From Anaspis maculata (lineage: Eukaryota; Arthropoda; Insecta; Coleoptera; Scraptiidae): 64,000 bases of DNA. This document shows positions 11,569 through 25,700 of this stretch, piece after piece. The stretch's first letter is position 1, and each line of letters begins with the position of its first letter. Made by a program: the position numbers and the translations under genes. The notes beneath the pieces were generated by a model. That model made no database searches. It worked only from the letters and a program-made list of their open reading frames with translations, and had not been told where the DNA came from. The DNA lies in NCBI GenBank assembly GCA_949128115.1, contig OX421966.1, forward strand, positions 49,287,416 to 49,351,415, in the 5' to 3' direction.

Positions 11569-13290
11569 TTTTGAAGATGTTCACAAGAAAAGAAGTGCTT
11601 GCAGTAAATGTTGATCTGAAAGCGTGTTATACACAAGAATTGATCAAAATTATTTTTGTTGATTCAGAGTTGAATTTATGCTGTTTTGCACTGATCTCAG
11701 ATATTAGTAGGCACCTGTGTGCAGTTTCAAATTTCCATTGCGAAGACACTCTTTGATTTTCTGTGATGGCCGTGGATATTCTGTATAAATATTCTATTCC
11801 AAACACAGGCTATGTCTTGCCATGGCCACCCTATAATGTATTGAAAAAACAGCAGCAGACTGATAATAGCACAAGGAAAACTAGAACAGAGTCAAGAAAA
11901 CCGTGGCATAAAATGAGAGCAAAATTTGTGCTGTTGTCAAGAAATGATAGTTGTACTGAGGATCCTCGTCATTTGTTATTTGGAGACTTTTTTTATTCTT
12001 GAGCCTTTTCAGGTAAAAAGCCAAGCATAATGTCATTCTTATGAATGAGGCAACTGATGATGACTGATGATGTGAGACTCGTGAGAGCAACAAAAAATGT
12101 TAGTCGGACTTTGCTCTGCTCTCAGTGCATTTAGTCATTCAGCCAATTCAGTCGCTTCAGTTGATGAACATTGTGTTTTCAAAGCCACGCCACGCCTGTT
12201 TACGTGTTTTGTGGATCACACAGTATCAACAACAAACAGATGTTGCTTTATTATTTACTGATCCCGCAGGGAGGAGTGGGTGCATTAGTTGCTAGTTTTG
12301 CGTTGCGCAGAAAACGCTCAATTCCAAAACTGGATAACGCTTGGCTTTTTATGGCTCATGGTAGACGGGGTAGCCATGGTAATTCTATATTTAGTGATAT
12401 AGTAAATCTAATGTTTCTTTGTAAGTGAAGGGTTGTATGGGTAAAAATGTGAATGTCTGTGGGAAAGGTCTGGTCAGTTGAAATTGCGGTCAAGGGCGGA
12501 GCCGACTGATGATTTTGTAAGGTTCCATGTTTGGTTGCACAAAAAATGTGATTGAATGAATAATGACGATGACCAGGGAAAAAGAATACATATGGATTGC
12601 TAAAATAGCAAAACAGACATCAGTTTCGTTTTGTAAGAGAATAATGAGGAATAAAAAAATATTTCCCGTAAAGTCACCTATGAATCGTAAAAATCCAGTG
12701 AAGAAAAAAAGCTAGCGAGGAGACAGGAGAATTAAGCGTATTTTGAGAACTTTTTTATCAGTCTCTCTAGCCAGATTAACTTATGTATACGAATTTGATC
12801 TCGAGACTTGAAGCACTCTTGGAAGGAATGCATCCAAAATTAAGAAATTTTTTTGATATTTGTTTTGTGATAGAGTAGTAGGTGAGTAGGTAGCTTAGGT
12901 AGGTACTTCAACAGCCAGTATTTCTATCTCTGGTCAACTTAATTCAAAAAGTCCAATGCCATAGATACCATTGTTCGAACAATTATTGTTGCTATGACAT
13001 TTAACCATAAGTTAACCCTCAGGGTGGAGTTAACCTGGTAACGCGCGGGATGGAAATACTGGGCCCAAGTTTGCTTTTGAGGCCTCGTATTTTATTGCCT
13101 TACAGGTATTGGCTACAATAATCTAAAATTAACCAGCAGCAAACTTGACAAAGGTGACCTACCTATGGTGATTTGATTTGAGATGAAGTTGAGTATCACC
13201 TCAATTTTTTTCCCAACTGTCAATATGCATTAAGTTTAAGTAGTATAAGAAAAGTTCCTAGTTGATGTAAATGATTCCGTCCAATAAAAC
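11569..13290 (+). other. IFT140 3' UTR and downstream intergenic sequence
   Basis: No coding region is recognised after the IFT140 stop. Candidate polyadenylation signals AATAAA lie at 12650-12655 and 13283-13288, and the true 3' end cannot be chosen from sequence alone. A small imperfect inverted repeat (CCAGTATTTCTATC at about 12916, GATGGAAATACTGG at about 13053) lies between them. Confidence 0.4.
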
Positions 13291-13917
13291 GTTTTGAACA
13301 CTAATTTTTTCTGCATTTGTATTTATTCTGGAATTTTGAATACAGATGGGAGGGGTCGTGTCAGAATTACTGCATTCCTAGTCCGCATGTATTGAATTAT
13401 GCTCGGAACTATGCAGTGTTGATTAAGGAGGCGATATTTTGCGTAAAAATCTAAGATTCTGTGCGGTAGAGTTACATATTGGGTCATATCATGGACTTCT
13501 AAAACTGGAGCATGAGCACATACTCCGCTTTTATGCATATGACCCATTGGCTCCATGGACAACTGAATTGCTCAACATTTGAAATGTCGGTATCGGAAAT
13601 TTTGCCCTTTTTCAAAACAGCATAACTTTGGATTGTCTCAACCGATTTCGATTTTGTTTTCACAGTTGTTTAGATACATCTTGCAGCAATCTACTCGGCT
13701 GGCGAGATTTTTTGACTTATTCCAATAACATTCGTTACAGAGTGGGATGTGAAGCATTGCAAAATTGTGCTTAGTTCAATGGATTTTATTGGTTGACAAT
13801 AAAATCGCCTTTTTGATGATAAGAACCTGTAAAATCAGATAAATATTGTAAACGCGCAAAGAATTTTTTTCCGGATTTCGAAGAATAATTTTATTTTATG
13901 GTCCATCTAATCGATTT

Positions 13918-15076
13918 ATCTACACCTTTTCCAGTTTGATTTCAAAATCTATCAAGTGGATTTTAGACATCGTCAGTTGGAATTTAGATTCAGTCAGTTT
14001 TATTTTAGAATTATTTATTATTATTATTTTATATTATTATATATTATTTAATATTATATTATATTATTATTTATATTATTATTTTATTATCAATTGGAAT
14101 TCAGTATAATCAATTGTATTTTAGAAAGCATCATTTGTAATTCAGATTAGTCAATTTAATACTGGAAAGCGTCAATTGAAAAATAGAAACCATCATTTGA
14201 ACATCAGAATTCGTCAAATGTAAATTAGATTCCAAGTGCTGCAGTCATAATTTTGCCTTATTGTCAATTGTATTTCAGAAAGCGTCAGTTGGATTTCAGA
14301 TTTTGGTCGTCAGTCTGACATTGGAATGCATCATTTGGATTCCAGATTGCGTCAATTGAAAATTAGAATAATCAATTTAATTTTAGAAGTGATCATTTGT
14401 AATTTGGAAATAGTCAATATAATTTCGGAAAGCATCAATTGGAATTCAGATTCATCAAATGCAAATGAGGATTAATCATCAGATTTAATTGAAGAGCAAC
14501 AGTTGAATTTTAGAAGGCGTCAATTGAAATTTAGAAGGTTGCTCTTCAATTAAATCTGATGAATAATTCTGAAATCCAATTGACGAGTTCTAATATACAA
14601 ATGACGATTTCTCATTTGCATTTGATGAATCTGAATTTAAATTGATGCTTTCCGAAATTATATTGACTATTTCCAAATTGATCACTTCTAAAATTAAATT
14701 GATTATTCTAATTTTCAATTGACGCAATATGAAATCCAAATGATACATTCCAATGTCAGACTGACGACCAAAATCTGAAATCCAATTGACGCTTTCTAAA
14801 ATACAATTGAGAAGGCAAAATTATGGCTGCAGCACTTGGAATCTAATTTACATTTGAAGAATTCTGATGTTCAAATGATGGTTTCTATTTTTCAATTGAC
14901 GAATCTGATTTTCAATTGATGCTCTCCAATATTAAATTGACTAATCTGTATTACAAATGACGCTTTCTAAAATACAATTAATTATTCTGAAATCCAATTG
15001 ATGCTTTCTAAAATAAAACTGACTGAATCTAAATTCCAACTGACGATGTCTGAAATTGAACTGGAAAAGGTGTAGA
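13918..15076. mobile_element. 1.16-kb foldback element built from degenerate ~21-bp subrepeats
   Basis: The left arm starts TCTACACCTTTTCCAGTT and the right arm ends with its inverse at 15076. The two arms are imperfect inverse copies along almost the whole length and meet near 14505-14540, at ATCAGATTTAATTGAAGAGC and its complement. Each arm is a run of degenerate units of about 20-21 bp of the form TCAATTGGAATTCAGAATAG. There is no ORF and no clear target-site duplication. The architecture resembles foldback or Mutator-type elements with internally repetitive inverted repeats. Confidence 0.75.
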
Positions 15077-16070
15077 GTGTAGACCATTCTCAGGTCAAAG
15101 TCAGTCTGTCTGCCTCCTGTGTGTCTAACGCTGTGTAATCGTCCATGATAACTCCCAAACGGTACATCCAATTGAGCTGAAATTTGGTATGCAGCCATGG
15201 TTTAGGCGTCCAATATGAACTTATGTGATTTTGATAAAAATCGTCAATATCGGAATTCTTGACGTACGGACCTCAAATTTAATATGTAGATGTTTTGTTG
15301 GTTCAGAAAGACATTCTAAAATTTCAGTTTAAATATGTTGAAAAATATAACCTAAATTTTTTATTTTTTAAAGATGTCTAAAATGCAACTTTTATAAAAA
15401 AAAATCATATCATCATTATTGGAGTGAAGCAAGACTTGCGAGACATGGGAATAGCAAACTGGAGAGATAGAGCGAGAGATAGAAATGGATGGAGAGAGGC
15501 GTTATTGAGGAGGCCAAGGCCCGTAAAGGGCTGTGGAGCCACTGTTGATGAAGATGATATCATTATTGGACTTCTGATCTGGAAAATTCAAAAATCGTTT
15601 CGAGACAATTGGACATCATGCAGGCTTCATGATTATATATTGTTAGAATTTGAAAAAAAAAAAGTTCACAACACAACAAAAAATGGTCTGACACTTTTGA
15701 ATCACCCTGTATATGTCACTTTTTAGTCGGTTTTCCCCTAGCTAGATTATTGCTCGAACGTTTTATGACTGGATTTCTGCTGCATTCATGATGATCATCG
15801 TTCGTAATTTCATAAGTTATTGGTTTTCTGCTTCAAGTGCGCTATTGTTCAGAAAGCCTCCGTGTCAACAGCTACTACCTGATCTCTTTTTGGCCGTAAT
15901 AGTACAAACCCTGGCGCTCATCGATTCCAAACATGCAAAGGGAGTTGAGTCCGCAATAACTGATTTTATTCATTCATCAAGATTTAGAACGAAAATCAAT
16001 GAAGAAGTAAAAAAGATCATTATTTTATTCAGTTCTCCATCCAAAAGAAAAATTCAGTAGGTACATGACT
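15077..16070. other. Intergenic, no gene recognised
   Basis: Near 15100-15200 lies a degraded (GTCT)-rich dispersed-repeat remnant. The remainder up to the CpG-rich block is AT-rich with only short unconvincing reading frames. Confidence 0.4.
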
Positions 16071-16079
16071 ACAGTTTTT

Positions 16080-16780
16080 TTGCGAAGTAAACGGCGCGGC
16101 GTGAAGCTAAGGAACACCCAAAATTCCTAATCCTTTGTTCTCTATACATTCAAACCGACCGCCTCATCTTGCCTGTCTCAGTGGAGGCGCGCACCGTGCG
16201 CGCGTCTCCCACCAGTGGTGGGGCGATTTTCCGTTCAAATTCTCGAACGAATTCTGCCCCCGCTGCCCCCCTAGCCGCCCCCGCGCCCCCCTAGACCCCC
16301 ACAATTTTGAATTTTCGTCCGATTTTGCCGCTCCCCGGGCGGAAAACCCATTTTCCCGGTATGTTTACGTTATGACGCATCCGATGAGCAGCACCAGCGG
16401 CCATGTTTAGAATCTCCTTGTTTATTGTTTGAGGCGCCCCGCAACTTCTCCTCTGTGTTACGCGGAAATTTCCCGAAATTTTCGCCTTTTAGGGCACCGA
16501 ATCGTGCGGAAAACGCGCGGTGATGCGTCGAATGGTCGTTTCGTGTCGTTCAGGGGGCGTTGGGGCCCGTGGCTGAGGTTTTTTGCGGAAAATCCGACCA
16601 GCGGTTTTGCAATGGCTGCGTCTCGCGTCCCCCCGTTCTTTATGTAGACAATGACAGTGAAGATTTTCACGTGATTTTCGCGGCGGATTTCCACGGCTGA
16701 GGCGAGGAAGCTATGAACGGGAACGATCCGAGCGCCCTGGCGGGAGCCCACGGGCAAGGCGAGGCCCCCGAGGTGAGTTT
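16080..16780 (+). promoter_or_regulatory. CpG-rich promoter and 5' leader of crol
   Basis: Base composition changes abruptly to GC- and CpG-rich sequence, with cytosine runs around 16250-16300, just upstream of the crol initiator exon. Such a block in an AT-rich intergenic setting is typical of a promoter or 5' UTR. The transcription start and any upstream non-coding exons cannot be placed. Reading frames on both strands inside it are taken as chance products of high GC. Confidence 0.55.
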
Positions 16781-19700
16781 TGCGGCCGCAAAGAGGCGGA
16801 AAATGATTAATTTTTATTAAGTGCGGTGTGTGGTCGTCGTCGTCGTCCCCCTACGATGGCTGGCTGACGGACGACGCTGTGCACCGCCGACACGCATTGT
16901 TTATGCTGCATAGCTGGAATTATCTATCCGACACGACAACAATAACAATAATAAACCTTGTCGTGTTATTATCGCTCGAGCCCCCCACGCACTAATTTAT
17001 TTAGGTTTTGATTTTATTATGAATTTTGTATCTCCCGACCACAGAGTAGGCTCCCGACCCTGTTAGGTACCTAGTATTTCATGAAACCTAGGTACAAAAT
17101 TATTCTTAAAAAAAAAAACACAAAATTGGTAAATTATTTTTTGTATTGCAGTTATTCGTGGAACATTGATCGTAAGCATTTTTATGTGGATAAATGTTAT
17201 TTAAAACTTATTTTATCAATTTTCTTAAAATAATATGTCAGTGCATGATTCAATAATTCTTCTTAGAAATTCAATGTACATTTTTACCTAGGTAAATGTT
17301 TCCATGAGGCTTCATTATAAATTTATCAAATTGAGTACAGTTTAGAAATTGAAAACATTTTCCAAAAAATCAATCAATACCAACACCACTGACAGTTACA
17401 ATCACACTCACTGACACCCCTCTGTCTGCTGACACCGCTGAGCGCTGACCTTTTCCTTTACTTGTCACTTATCAGTCATTCGTCAGTTGACACCACTGAC
17501 GTGTTGACACTGACATGCCGGATGCGTTCGTTTATGCAGTGGATGCAGTCGTTTTCGCAGATAATCGTTCTTTCACACCGGCTGCGCAGTTGTCTGCTCA
17601 GCAGTTTCTCTTTTTTTGGCGCATTTTCGATTAAAAATATCGCTTACATGGCCGGTTTGTCTGTCTGTCTGCCCGTCTGTCTGTCTGTCTGCCCGTCTGT
17701 CTGCCTGTCTGTCGGTCTTTGTAGAAATTAAAAAGTTGAACTTCTCCTCGGCAATAAAGGTAGAGCCCTGGAACTTTTTCCGATAGATATAGCTTAGGTC
17801 CTCAAGGGTCGTGTGGCCAATGGCAGATTGGATTTCATGATTGCGCCACCATCTTGGTCGCCAAAGTGAAATCTCTTATTAGTGGAACGATTTTCATGAA
17901 ACTTGCAACTTACCTTTGTCTCGATGATCTTATTATTCTTTATATTCTTATTATTTTCGAACTGAAGTTTCATGATTCCGCCTCCCATCTTGGCCGCCAT
18001 ATTGAAATCTCTCATTAGTGGAACGATTTTTATAGAAGTTGAAGCTCACCCGTGCCTTGTATGATCATTGATCATGCGTATTTTCAAGCTGAATTTTATG
18101 ATTCTACCGTCATCTTGGGTGCCATATTGAAATTTCTTATTACTGCAACGATTGTCATGAAACGTGCAACTTTACTCTTGTCTCCTATGAACATTTACAT
18201 TTTTCAGCTAGACTTCATAGTTGCGTCGCCATCTTGGACGCCATATTGAAATCTCTTGTAAGTGTAACGATTTTCATGAAACTTGGAACAAACTTATAGT
18301 AGAACGCTTTTCATGAAACTTGGGAATTTTCTAAACCAATCCAAAACATTTTTTCTATATCAATGACATATCTGCACTAAGAATATACGCTATTGCAACT
18401 CACGCACGTGAGAAGAAATTCACTGGTTGTACTACTACTACTACTACTACCTGTGCGTTCACTGCGCAACCAAATGAACAAAACCGACTACCGTGGATAT
18501 GCTGTGCTGCTGTTGGATAGAAGCATTCTCGGAAGCATTGGAAGAGAAATTATTGACATAACCTCAATTCGTTTGATGATAGCAAGGAGGTGATGATAGG
18601 TTTTATGTGGGATTTGCGTGGATTCTTACCTAAGCCGGACTGATGATTGCCATGCCCCCAAATGAATACTGGTCCGAGAAATCCGCCGTGATAGCTCTAA
18701 CACTGGATACCGTCAACGCATCAACGATTCAACGGGCGCTAGTCAAACATTGAACGCACCTGATTGTAAGTAAGTAGTAAGTAGGTCAAGTCGGGTCAAG
18801 TACAGAAAATTAATCGAATAATAGGCTATCCGTACTTGAGAGGTCGATTCAGAGTTCAGACGAGAATATCTTTTTGGAAAGCTTTTTGACTAACTGTCAA
18901 TCCCATTATAACAAAATAGCGGCGTTGAGAAACCTGCCAATCAGTGGCACTCCTTCTTACGAAACGTTTTTAGCGCACTTTTCCAATAAATGGGAAAAGT
19001 CGCTTTTAGCTTCGCTTTGTCCGTCCGTCCGTCCGTCTGTCCGTACCCGGGATAACTCCTCGGGAAAAAAAGATATCGACTTTTGTTACTTTGCCGCCAT
19101 TTTTGATCCGCCGTTTTGAATTTCTCGAAAAGTGATCCGATTGGAAAGAAATTTGCAGGCAATGTGAACCGCATCAAGATCCATTCAACTTTTGACAATA
19201 GGGTAGTGACTAGGGTAGTGACCGATTTTTTTTTTCTACTTTGTTTTAAAGTTCACTTCTTGATAAGTGACGGTATATAGTTAACAGATTTTTTTCGTGA
19301 GTTTTCTTGGTAAAAAAAAACTATGAAAGTTTTCGATCATTTCAAATTTGGCGCGATGACGTCACAGTCTTTCATAGGCAGAGAAGCAGGCTTGGCAACA
19401 CTAAAGAACCTACAACAAAAAGCACTAGCGTCAACCCGTCAACGCCCATAACAGCTGATTGTTATATTGTTAACGTTTTGTGTATCTGTGCGGTGATTCG
19501 TGTTGTTTAGTTGTTTTGCTTGAAAATATGGAAAGTTGGGAAAATCTTTCATGATTTATGAATATTTCAAAACTACATTAGACTTCAATGGTTATGTTAT
19601 GCTGGCAAACGTCAGCGTCAACACTGACACACAGGCAACGGAGGTGGGGTCATCCGTCCATGGGTCATCCCCACTACTGTCAAAAGATTGAAACGATTGA

Positions 19701-22700
19701 AACGTCACAGCCCGCCTTACAGCTCGGTAGATTTGAAATCGTTCGCAAAAGTAGCCACTTTCAAGGCAGATTTTGAGACACTAGGAACTTTTTTTTCGAA
19801 TTTTCACGAAGCGTAGTCTTGTTATTAAGGCTCTACATTCGATTAGTATGATTTTTTTTTATATTTTTCGATGGTGGTCACTACCCTATTGATGCCCCGC
19901 CGCCGTCTTGTACCTATTCTCCATATTGAACATGTTTCAAAGTGATAGAACTAGGAGAATCCACGTTTCCCGAAAGGCTTCTGCGCATACCTGTGAAAGT
20001 AGGACGTTGCCATATCTATATCACGACAACAAACTGACAACACTGTAATACGGTGTGCGTGTGTCACGCAAATTTCAGCTGACAGCGCTTGACGTCGATT
20101 TGACGTTTCGACAGACCCAACCAAATAACGCTCTTGTTTCGTCGATCGCCATGCAGCTCGTTGTGTTTCGTATCACCTGACTCTTTTATGCGTCTTTCTG
20201 CCATACGGCACATAATATTTCATTCTGAACAATATTGAATGTTGAATATGGTTAGGAGGTAATGTTTGTTGTTTGTTTACATTTCGATTATTGATTGACA
20301 GTTGCCATTGACAGTGACACTTTGTGCGTCAAAATTGAAATTACCGCGCTCTGCAGGTATGCGTTCTCATGTATGCGCTGAAGTGATGTACGTGATGGTA
20401 AACGTGGATTATGCCTCAACGAAAAGAGATATCGATGTGGTGCAAACGCCAATCGAATGTGTACGTGTCCGTCATACAGGGTGATTCATGAGTGACCCTA
20501 CATAGGCTAATGGGAGATAGAGGACTTCGAGGCGAGTCAGGATCCACTGAAGAAATTTTATTACCTCCAATGGTTACGAAGATACAGGGTGTTTTGTGTG
20601 TTTCGTATGAAACTTTGATAAGCGATATTTCTGAAACGGCCAGAGGTATTTTGTTGAAATTCACCAGTAATATTTCTCTGTTGGAACTCATCCCGAAGCC
20701 ATACCGGGTAAGTCAAAATCCAGGGCCGGGCTAGAAAAAAGGTGCCCCTTTTTTGTTTCATCAAAAAGTACATTTTCTGACCGCTTTTCTAAAAAACTGC
20801 TATCGGATTCAAAAAGCTGAGGAAAAATGCTTTAAGAATCACTCTTCAATTCAGATGGCACACCTAAACCGTTTCGACAATAAAATTAAATGTAAAATTT
20901 GTGGGTGAGTTCCCATTTTCGACCGGACATAATCGGCTCATTGTTTGATTGAATTCATCAAAATCTATTTTTTGGCTTGTCTCTGTTGAATGAAAGAGCT
21001 TGGTTGAGAGAAAAATCCCAGAGCCGACCATTTTTTTTTATGACAAAATCGAGAGTGAAACCAATATTAGACTCGATTTGGTCGTCATAAAAAATCTTCG
21101 GCTATGGAACTTTTTTCCTACCAAGCCCTTCTATTCTACAGAGACAAGCTAAAAAATGAATTTGAATGAATACAATCAACAACAACAACTAAACTAAACT
21201 AAACATTGCAACAACAATCAAGCAATAAGTCGATTATGTCTGATTAAAAATGGAAAATTACCCATAAATTTCACTTTCAATTTTTATGTCGAAACGGTTT
21301 AGGTGTGCCATCTGAATTGAAGAATGATTCTTGAAGCATTTTTTCTTAGCTTTTCGAATCTGATAGCAGGTTTTTAGAAAAGCGGTCAGAAAGTATACTT
21401 TTTGATCAAATAAAAAAGGGGCACATTTTTTCAATCCCGGTCCTGGATTTTGACTTACGCAGTATGGCTTCAGGGTAAGTTTCAATGGAGAAATATTACT
21501 GGCGAATTTCAAGAAAATATCTCTAGCCGTTTCAGAAATATCGTTTATCAAAGTTTCATACGAAACACACAAAACACCCTGTATCTTCGTAACCAATGGA
21601 GAAAACAAAATTTCTTCATTGGATCCTGACTTGCCTCGAAGTCCTCTATCTCCTATTAGCCTATGTAAGGTCACTCATGAATCACCCTGTATAAAGCTGA
21701 CCAATGGTTTTTGTCACTTGGCCGCAATCTTTGATCCGCCATTTTGAATTTCTCTGAAAGTGGTCCGATTTGAGTGAAATTTGCAGGCGATGTGAACTTC
21801 ATTAAAATACATCCAATTTTGGACAAATGATGCTCTGTTGCCATCTTTGCCGCCATATTGAAATCTCTTATTAGTGGAACGATTTTCATGAAACTTGGAA
21901 CTTGCCCTTGTCTAGTACGATCATTTTGATTTTCAAGCCAAATTTCATGATTCTGCTGCTATTTTGGCCGCCATTTGAAATTTCTGCCCAAATAACGGTA
22001 GAGCCATAATTAACATCTTGCGTTCACTAATCCTTCAAAAAAGAAGTGCGCTACTGAGCCTCATGCCCATGAGGAATATTCGCTGTTTTTTTTTATAAGA
22101 TCCAAGTTTCCGTAGGCTTTTGAGAACTTCTCTTAGGTAGTAGCTACCAATGAAGGTAATGCCCATTGGCGTCATTCAGGGTGGGTTTAGTCAGACCATT
22201 GTAGTCAGACTTGATATTTAGCCGTAGTGTGACCTATCCCAGAAGATTACGATGGCAGTGATGGCACCTTTTTGTATATTTTCACTTAACGGTCCAACTT
22301 AAGTACAGATCCACGGCGGTTTTGGATACGGAACAAGAAAGAAAATTCTACTTTTCCTAAACACATACATATAAATAGTCCTACATTCTACTGAATAAAT
22401 TCGGGTTTCTTATCTGATAAAAAAGCGAATCACTGGATTCTTCGTTGGCAATATCCTAACTGCGTTTTTTATCATTGGGTTTGCCATTTATTTTTGGTTG
22501 TTGATGAGATAGAAATAAAAATACCAGACACCTCAAAACTGCCAGGCCGTATGGCCGAGGGAATGGCAGTTCGTCCCCTGTCTGACAGAACGGCTAATTT
22601 TTGTGTTATTAGTTTCGAGAAATTGGTGATGAAATTTCCAGTTTCCTTCATTCCTTTATAAAACTTCTTCAAAAAAATTTGGTTACCTACCTAATTTAAG

Positions 22701-25700
22701 TTGAATTATTGAACACTTCAGAAAAGAAAAGAGGTGAGTTAGCATGGATTTAGGTCCTAAATCTTCAATTTATCTTCTTCTATCTTCAAAACTTCATAAA
22801 AAAACTCCAAACCTGGACGGTTGTCCCAAACTCCTAATTTTAGATACCTAATTCAGTTTGAGATTAGGTACCTTAAGAATGTGCTAATTCATACAATTTT
22901 CTGTAACTTTGAGCAACTTGAAGAAACTCCAGAATAATACACCCTCTCTGGCCTGGAGTTACTAAAAAAATGTAGATACTGCAATAACAGTTATTTATGT
23001 GATGTGACAAAGGTATGAAGTGGTTGTTTTAAGACTGAAGGACTGGTTGGATATTGATTCAGAGATAACGGAAGACGAGCGTTTTTATGAAATATACCTA
23101 CAAGGCCTTGCTACAAGGGTTTTCCTTTGAGGGTAGCGAAAAATTTAACTATGGATAGATCTCGTTAAAATATCACGGAAACTTACACAGCATTTTGCAA
23201 AATTCGGCGTAATGACGGAGATACAGCCCTTCAAAGTTGACTTTTTTCGATTTTTGAAAATTTCAACTCGAAACGGTTTGTCGAAAACAGCTCAAAAGCA
23301 TAGGCTGTCGAAATAACCTACCTACATCATATATCCCGTTCACGTTGCAAATGCAGAACAAGGACTTACTGCGAGACTTTTTGGATCAAAAATTTCGAAA
23401 GAATCCTAACAGTGGCTGGGGAGCTATGGAGGGTCACCTTAGGTTAAATAACGTAGGTAGTTTCGAGAAACCATCAGCCTGTACTAAACGTTCTTGAGTT
23501 ACGAATTTATAAAAACCGAAAAAAGTGAGCTTTGAAGGGCTGTATTTCCGTCATTAGTCCGAACTCTGCAAAGTTGTATGTAAGTTCTGGTCATATTTTG
23601 AGAAAATCTACCCACAGTTTCGGCCATTTTTCAGCATTCGTTTGATACATACTCGTTTTTGTAATTATTTTTGATTTCATTGTTCAACGAATTTCAGCCT
23701 GAGGAAGTTTACATCAACCAGCGAAACGTTGCGCAAGTTTTATACCTACATTTTTATCTATTGCCCAAAAGCCCCAAAGAAGATTTTTTTTAATATTAAG
23801 TAAGTTTGTCGCCAATCCTAAAATGCAAGACCAAAAAGAAAAAAGTTATATAAATCACTATTCAATTTCGTGTATCTGTTTTTGTTCATGCTTCTAAACA
23901 CCAAGTTCTGTCAAAGTCAGCCCATTAGGATTCTAAATTGAACGATCCCACAACTTTCGAGCCAAGTGCATGTTGCCGATCGCATCTTCAAGCTGAATTT
24001 TGTAAATTCGCCCGATTTTTTTTGCAATACTCAATAACCTTGCCCCAAAATGTCATAGGTACAGTTTTGCATGCGTAAATACACCTACGGCTCAAGAAAT
24101 CGGATTTGGCACAAATCTCGCTCTTAATTGGCTCTGGTGTCACTACTTTGATTCCGAACTCAACAAAAGAAAAATGACTCGATTCACCTGTTCCCTCCCA
24201 CACTCACCACGGAACTGCACATGCAAAAATGATTTATTTCCTCCCTGCATTTAATCATCTACACTCGGCAGCAGGAAAACTTTACCGTTTAGCTTAAACG
24301 TCGCCGTTCCGATTTCAGTAATCTCAAGAATGAGTGACAATGTGGTAGGTTTGTCCGTAATTCCGGAGATTTTCTATTTTTCTGTTGAATTTTTCGGAAT
24401 CGTTCATGGTTATAAGCGAGTTTTGTTTTGCAGGGTAACTCGCAAAGGCCACCACCTCCTGCCACATCCATACCTACAGACTTGAGGGTCAACACGACAG
24501 CCTTGAACGCTGTGGCTTTGAGCAGCGTGGCCAAATATTGGGTGCTTACGAACTTGCTGCCTGGACCGATTCCGCAAGTATCCGTTTATGGGTTGCCTGG
24601 ATCGGGCCGCGGCGAAGGACAAGGGAAAATCTCTCAGGTATGTATCTCTGGAAAATATCTGTCTTGATATTCTCCTGGTCTTGTAGTCGTTGTCTTTTTA
24701 TTTTCTGGAATGAAGGTGGTTTTGTAGAAAGTTGCACTGGTGTATTGAATGTGTTGCGGCTCAGCTTGAGTTGTAGAGAATTGGTTGAGAGCAACGAGAA
24801 GCTTGTGATTCGGACACGAGTGCCGTTTAGGCTTTGGATCACTAACGAGCTGTTACCCAACTTTTGGTTAAAATTTACAATTAGTTTGGGAACCGCGTTC
24901 AATTTCTGTGTCTAATTTGGTATCTAATATACTCGCTGTGGCTAGCGGAGCGATAGATATCAAAAGGAAAAGTCCAAAGAAAAAAGTTCCCATGGGGGAG
25001 AAACGGCTCAGGTATTATCCGTTAATTGACGCACATCGGTACCAGTTGAGCCACCACTTGGTGAGTAATATTGTAACGTAAGTACTTGAAGCTTATAGCG
25101 CGTCTACCAGTAGCTAGCAGCTGCTACTGGTCGTCCTGTAGTCTGCCGGTACTTCTCGGCTAGTAGACACTTTTAATTTTAATATACCTTGGCTTGAATT
25201 TCAACCAGCTTTTCGAATCCATACCTAAACTCATGAAGCTTTAAAGTCCCTATATATTCCTAATTTTCTCTATTTTGATGGACCATGATGACAACAGGCC
25301 GAGTTTGAGTCTCCTTTGTCGAATTCCGGTGTAACCCGTCGAGTTCCTTAGGATCACCATGACGAATCTCAGAAGCGCTTCTGAGTCCATCTTTTTATCA
25401 CAGATATATCGTAATACAGTTCACACAAACTGAAAAGGAGACACGATGCCGTTTGGTACGAATGTTGCGTATACCAGTACCTCCACTTTGAGATATGGAG
25501 CCATCGCCGAATCTAATAGGCCATCCACAATGATGTTAATGTTAACGTAATGTTATCCGGCAATGGTAATGTTAGCATTCAAAGCAATGAGCTTCAAATG
25601 GTGACGTTCACAATCATGTTAGTGGCAATGGTAAGCATTACCCATTGAAACTCGTTGCTTTGAAATGCTAACATTAGGTACCATTTCCGATAACATTACG

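Noticed and set aside
16135..16757. Several ORFs in the GC-rich block on both strands
   Set aside because: High GC lowers stop frequency; no motif, and the block fits a promoter/5' leader of crol.
20492..21674. Similar ORFs on plus (20492-20734) and minus (21258-21674) strands
   Set aside because: They are mirror copies within one palindromic element, not a transposase or a duplicated gene.
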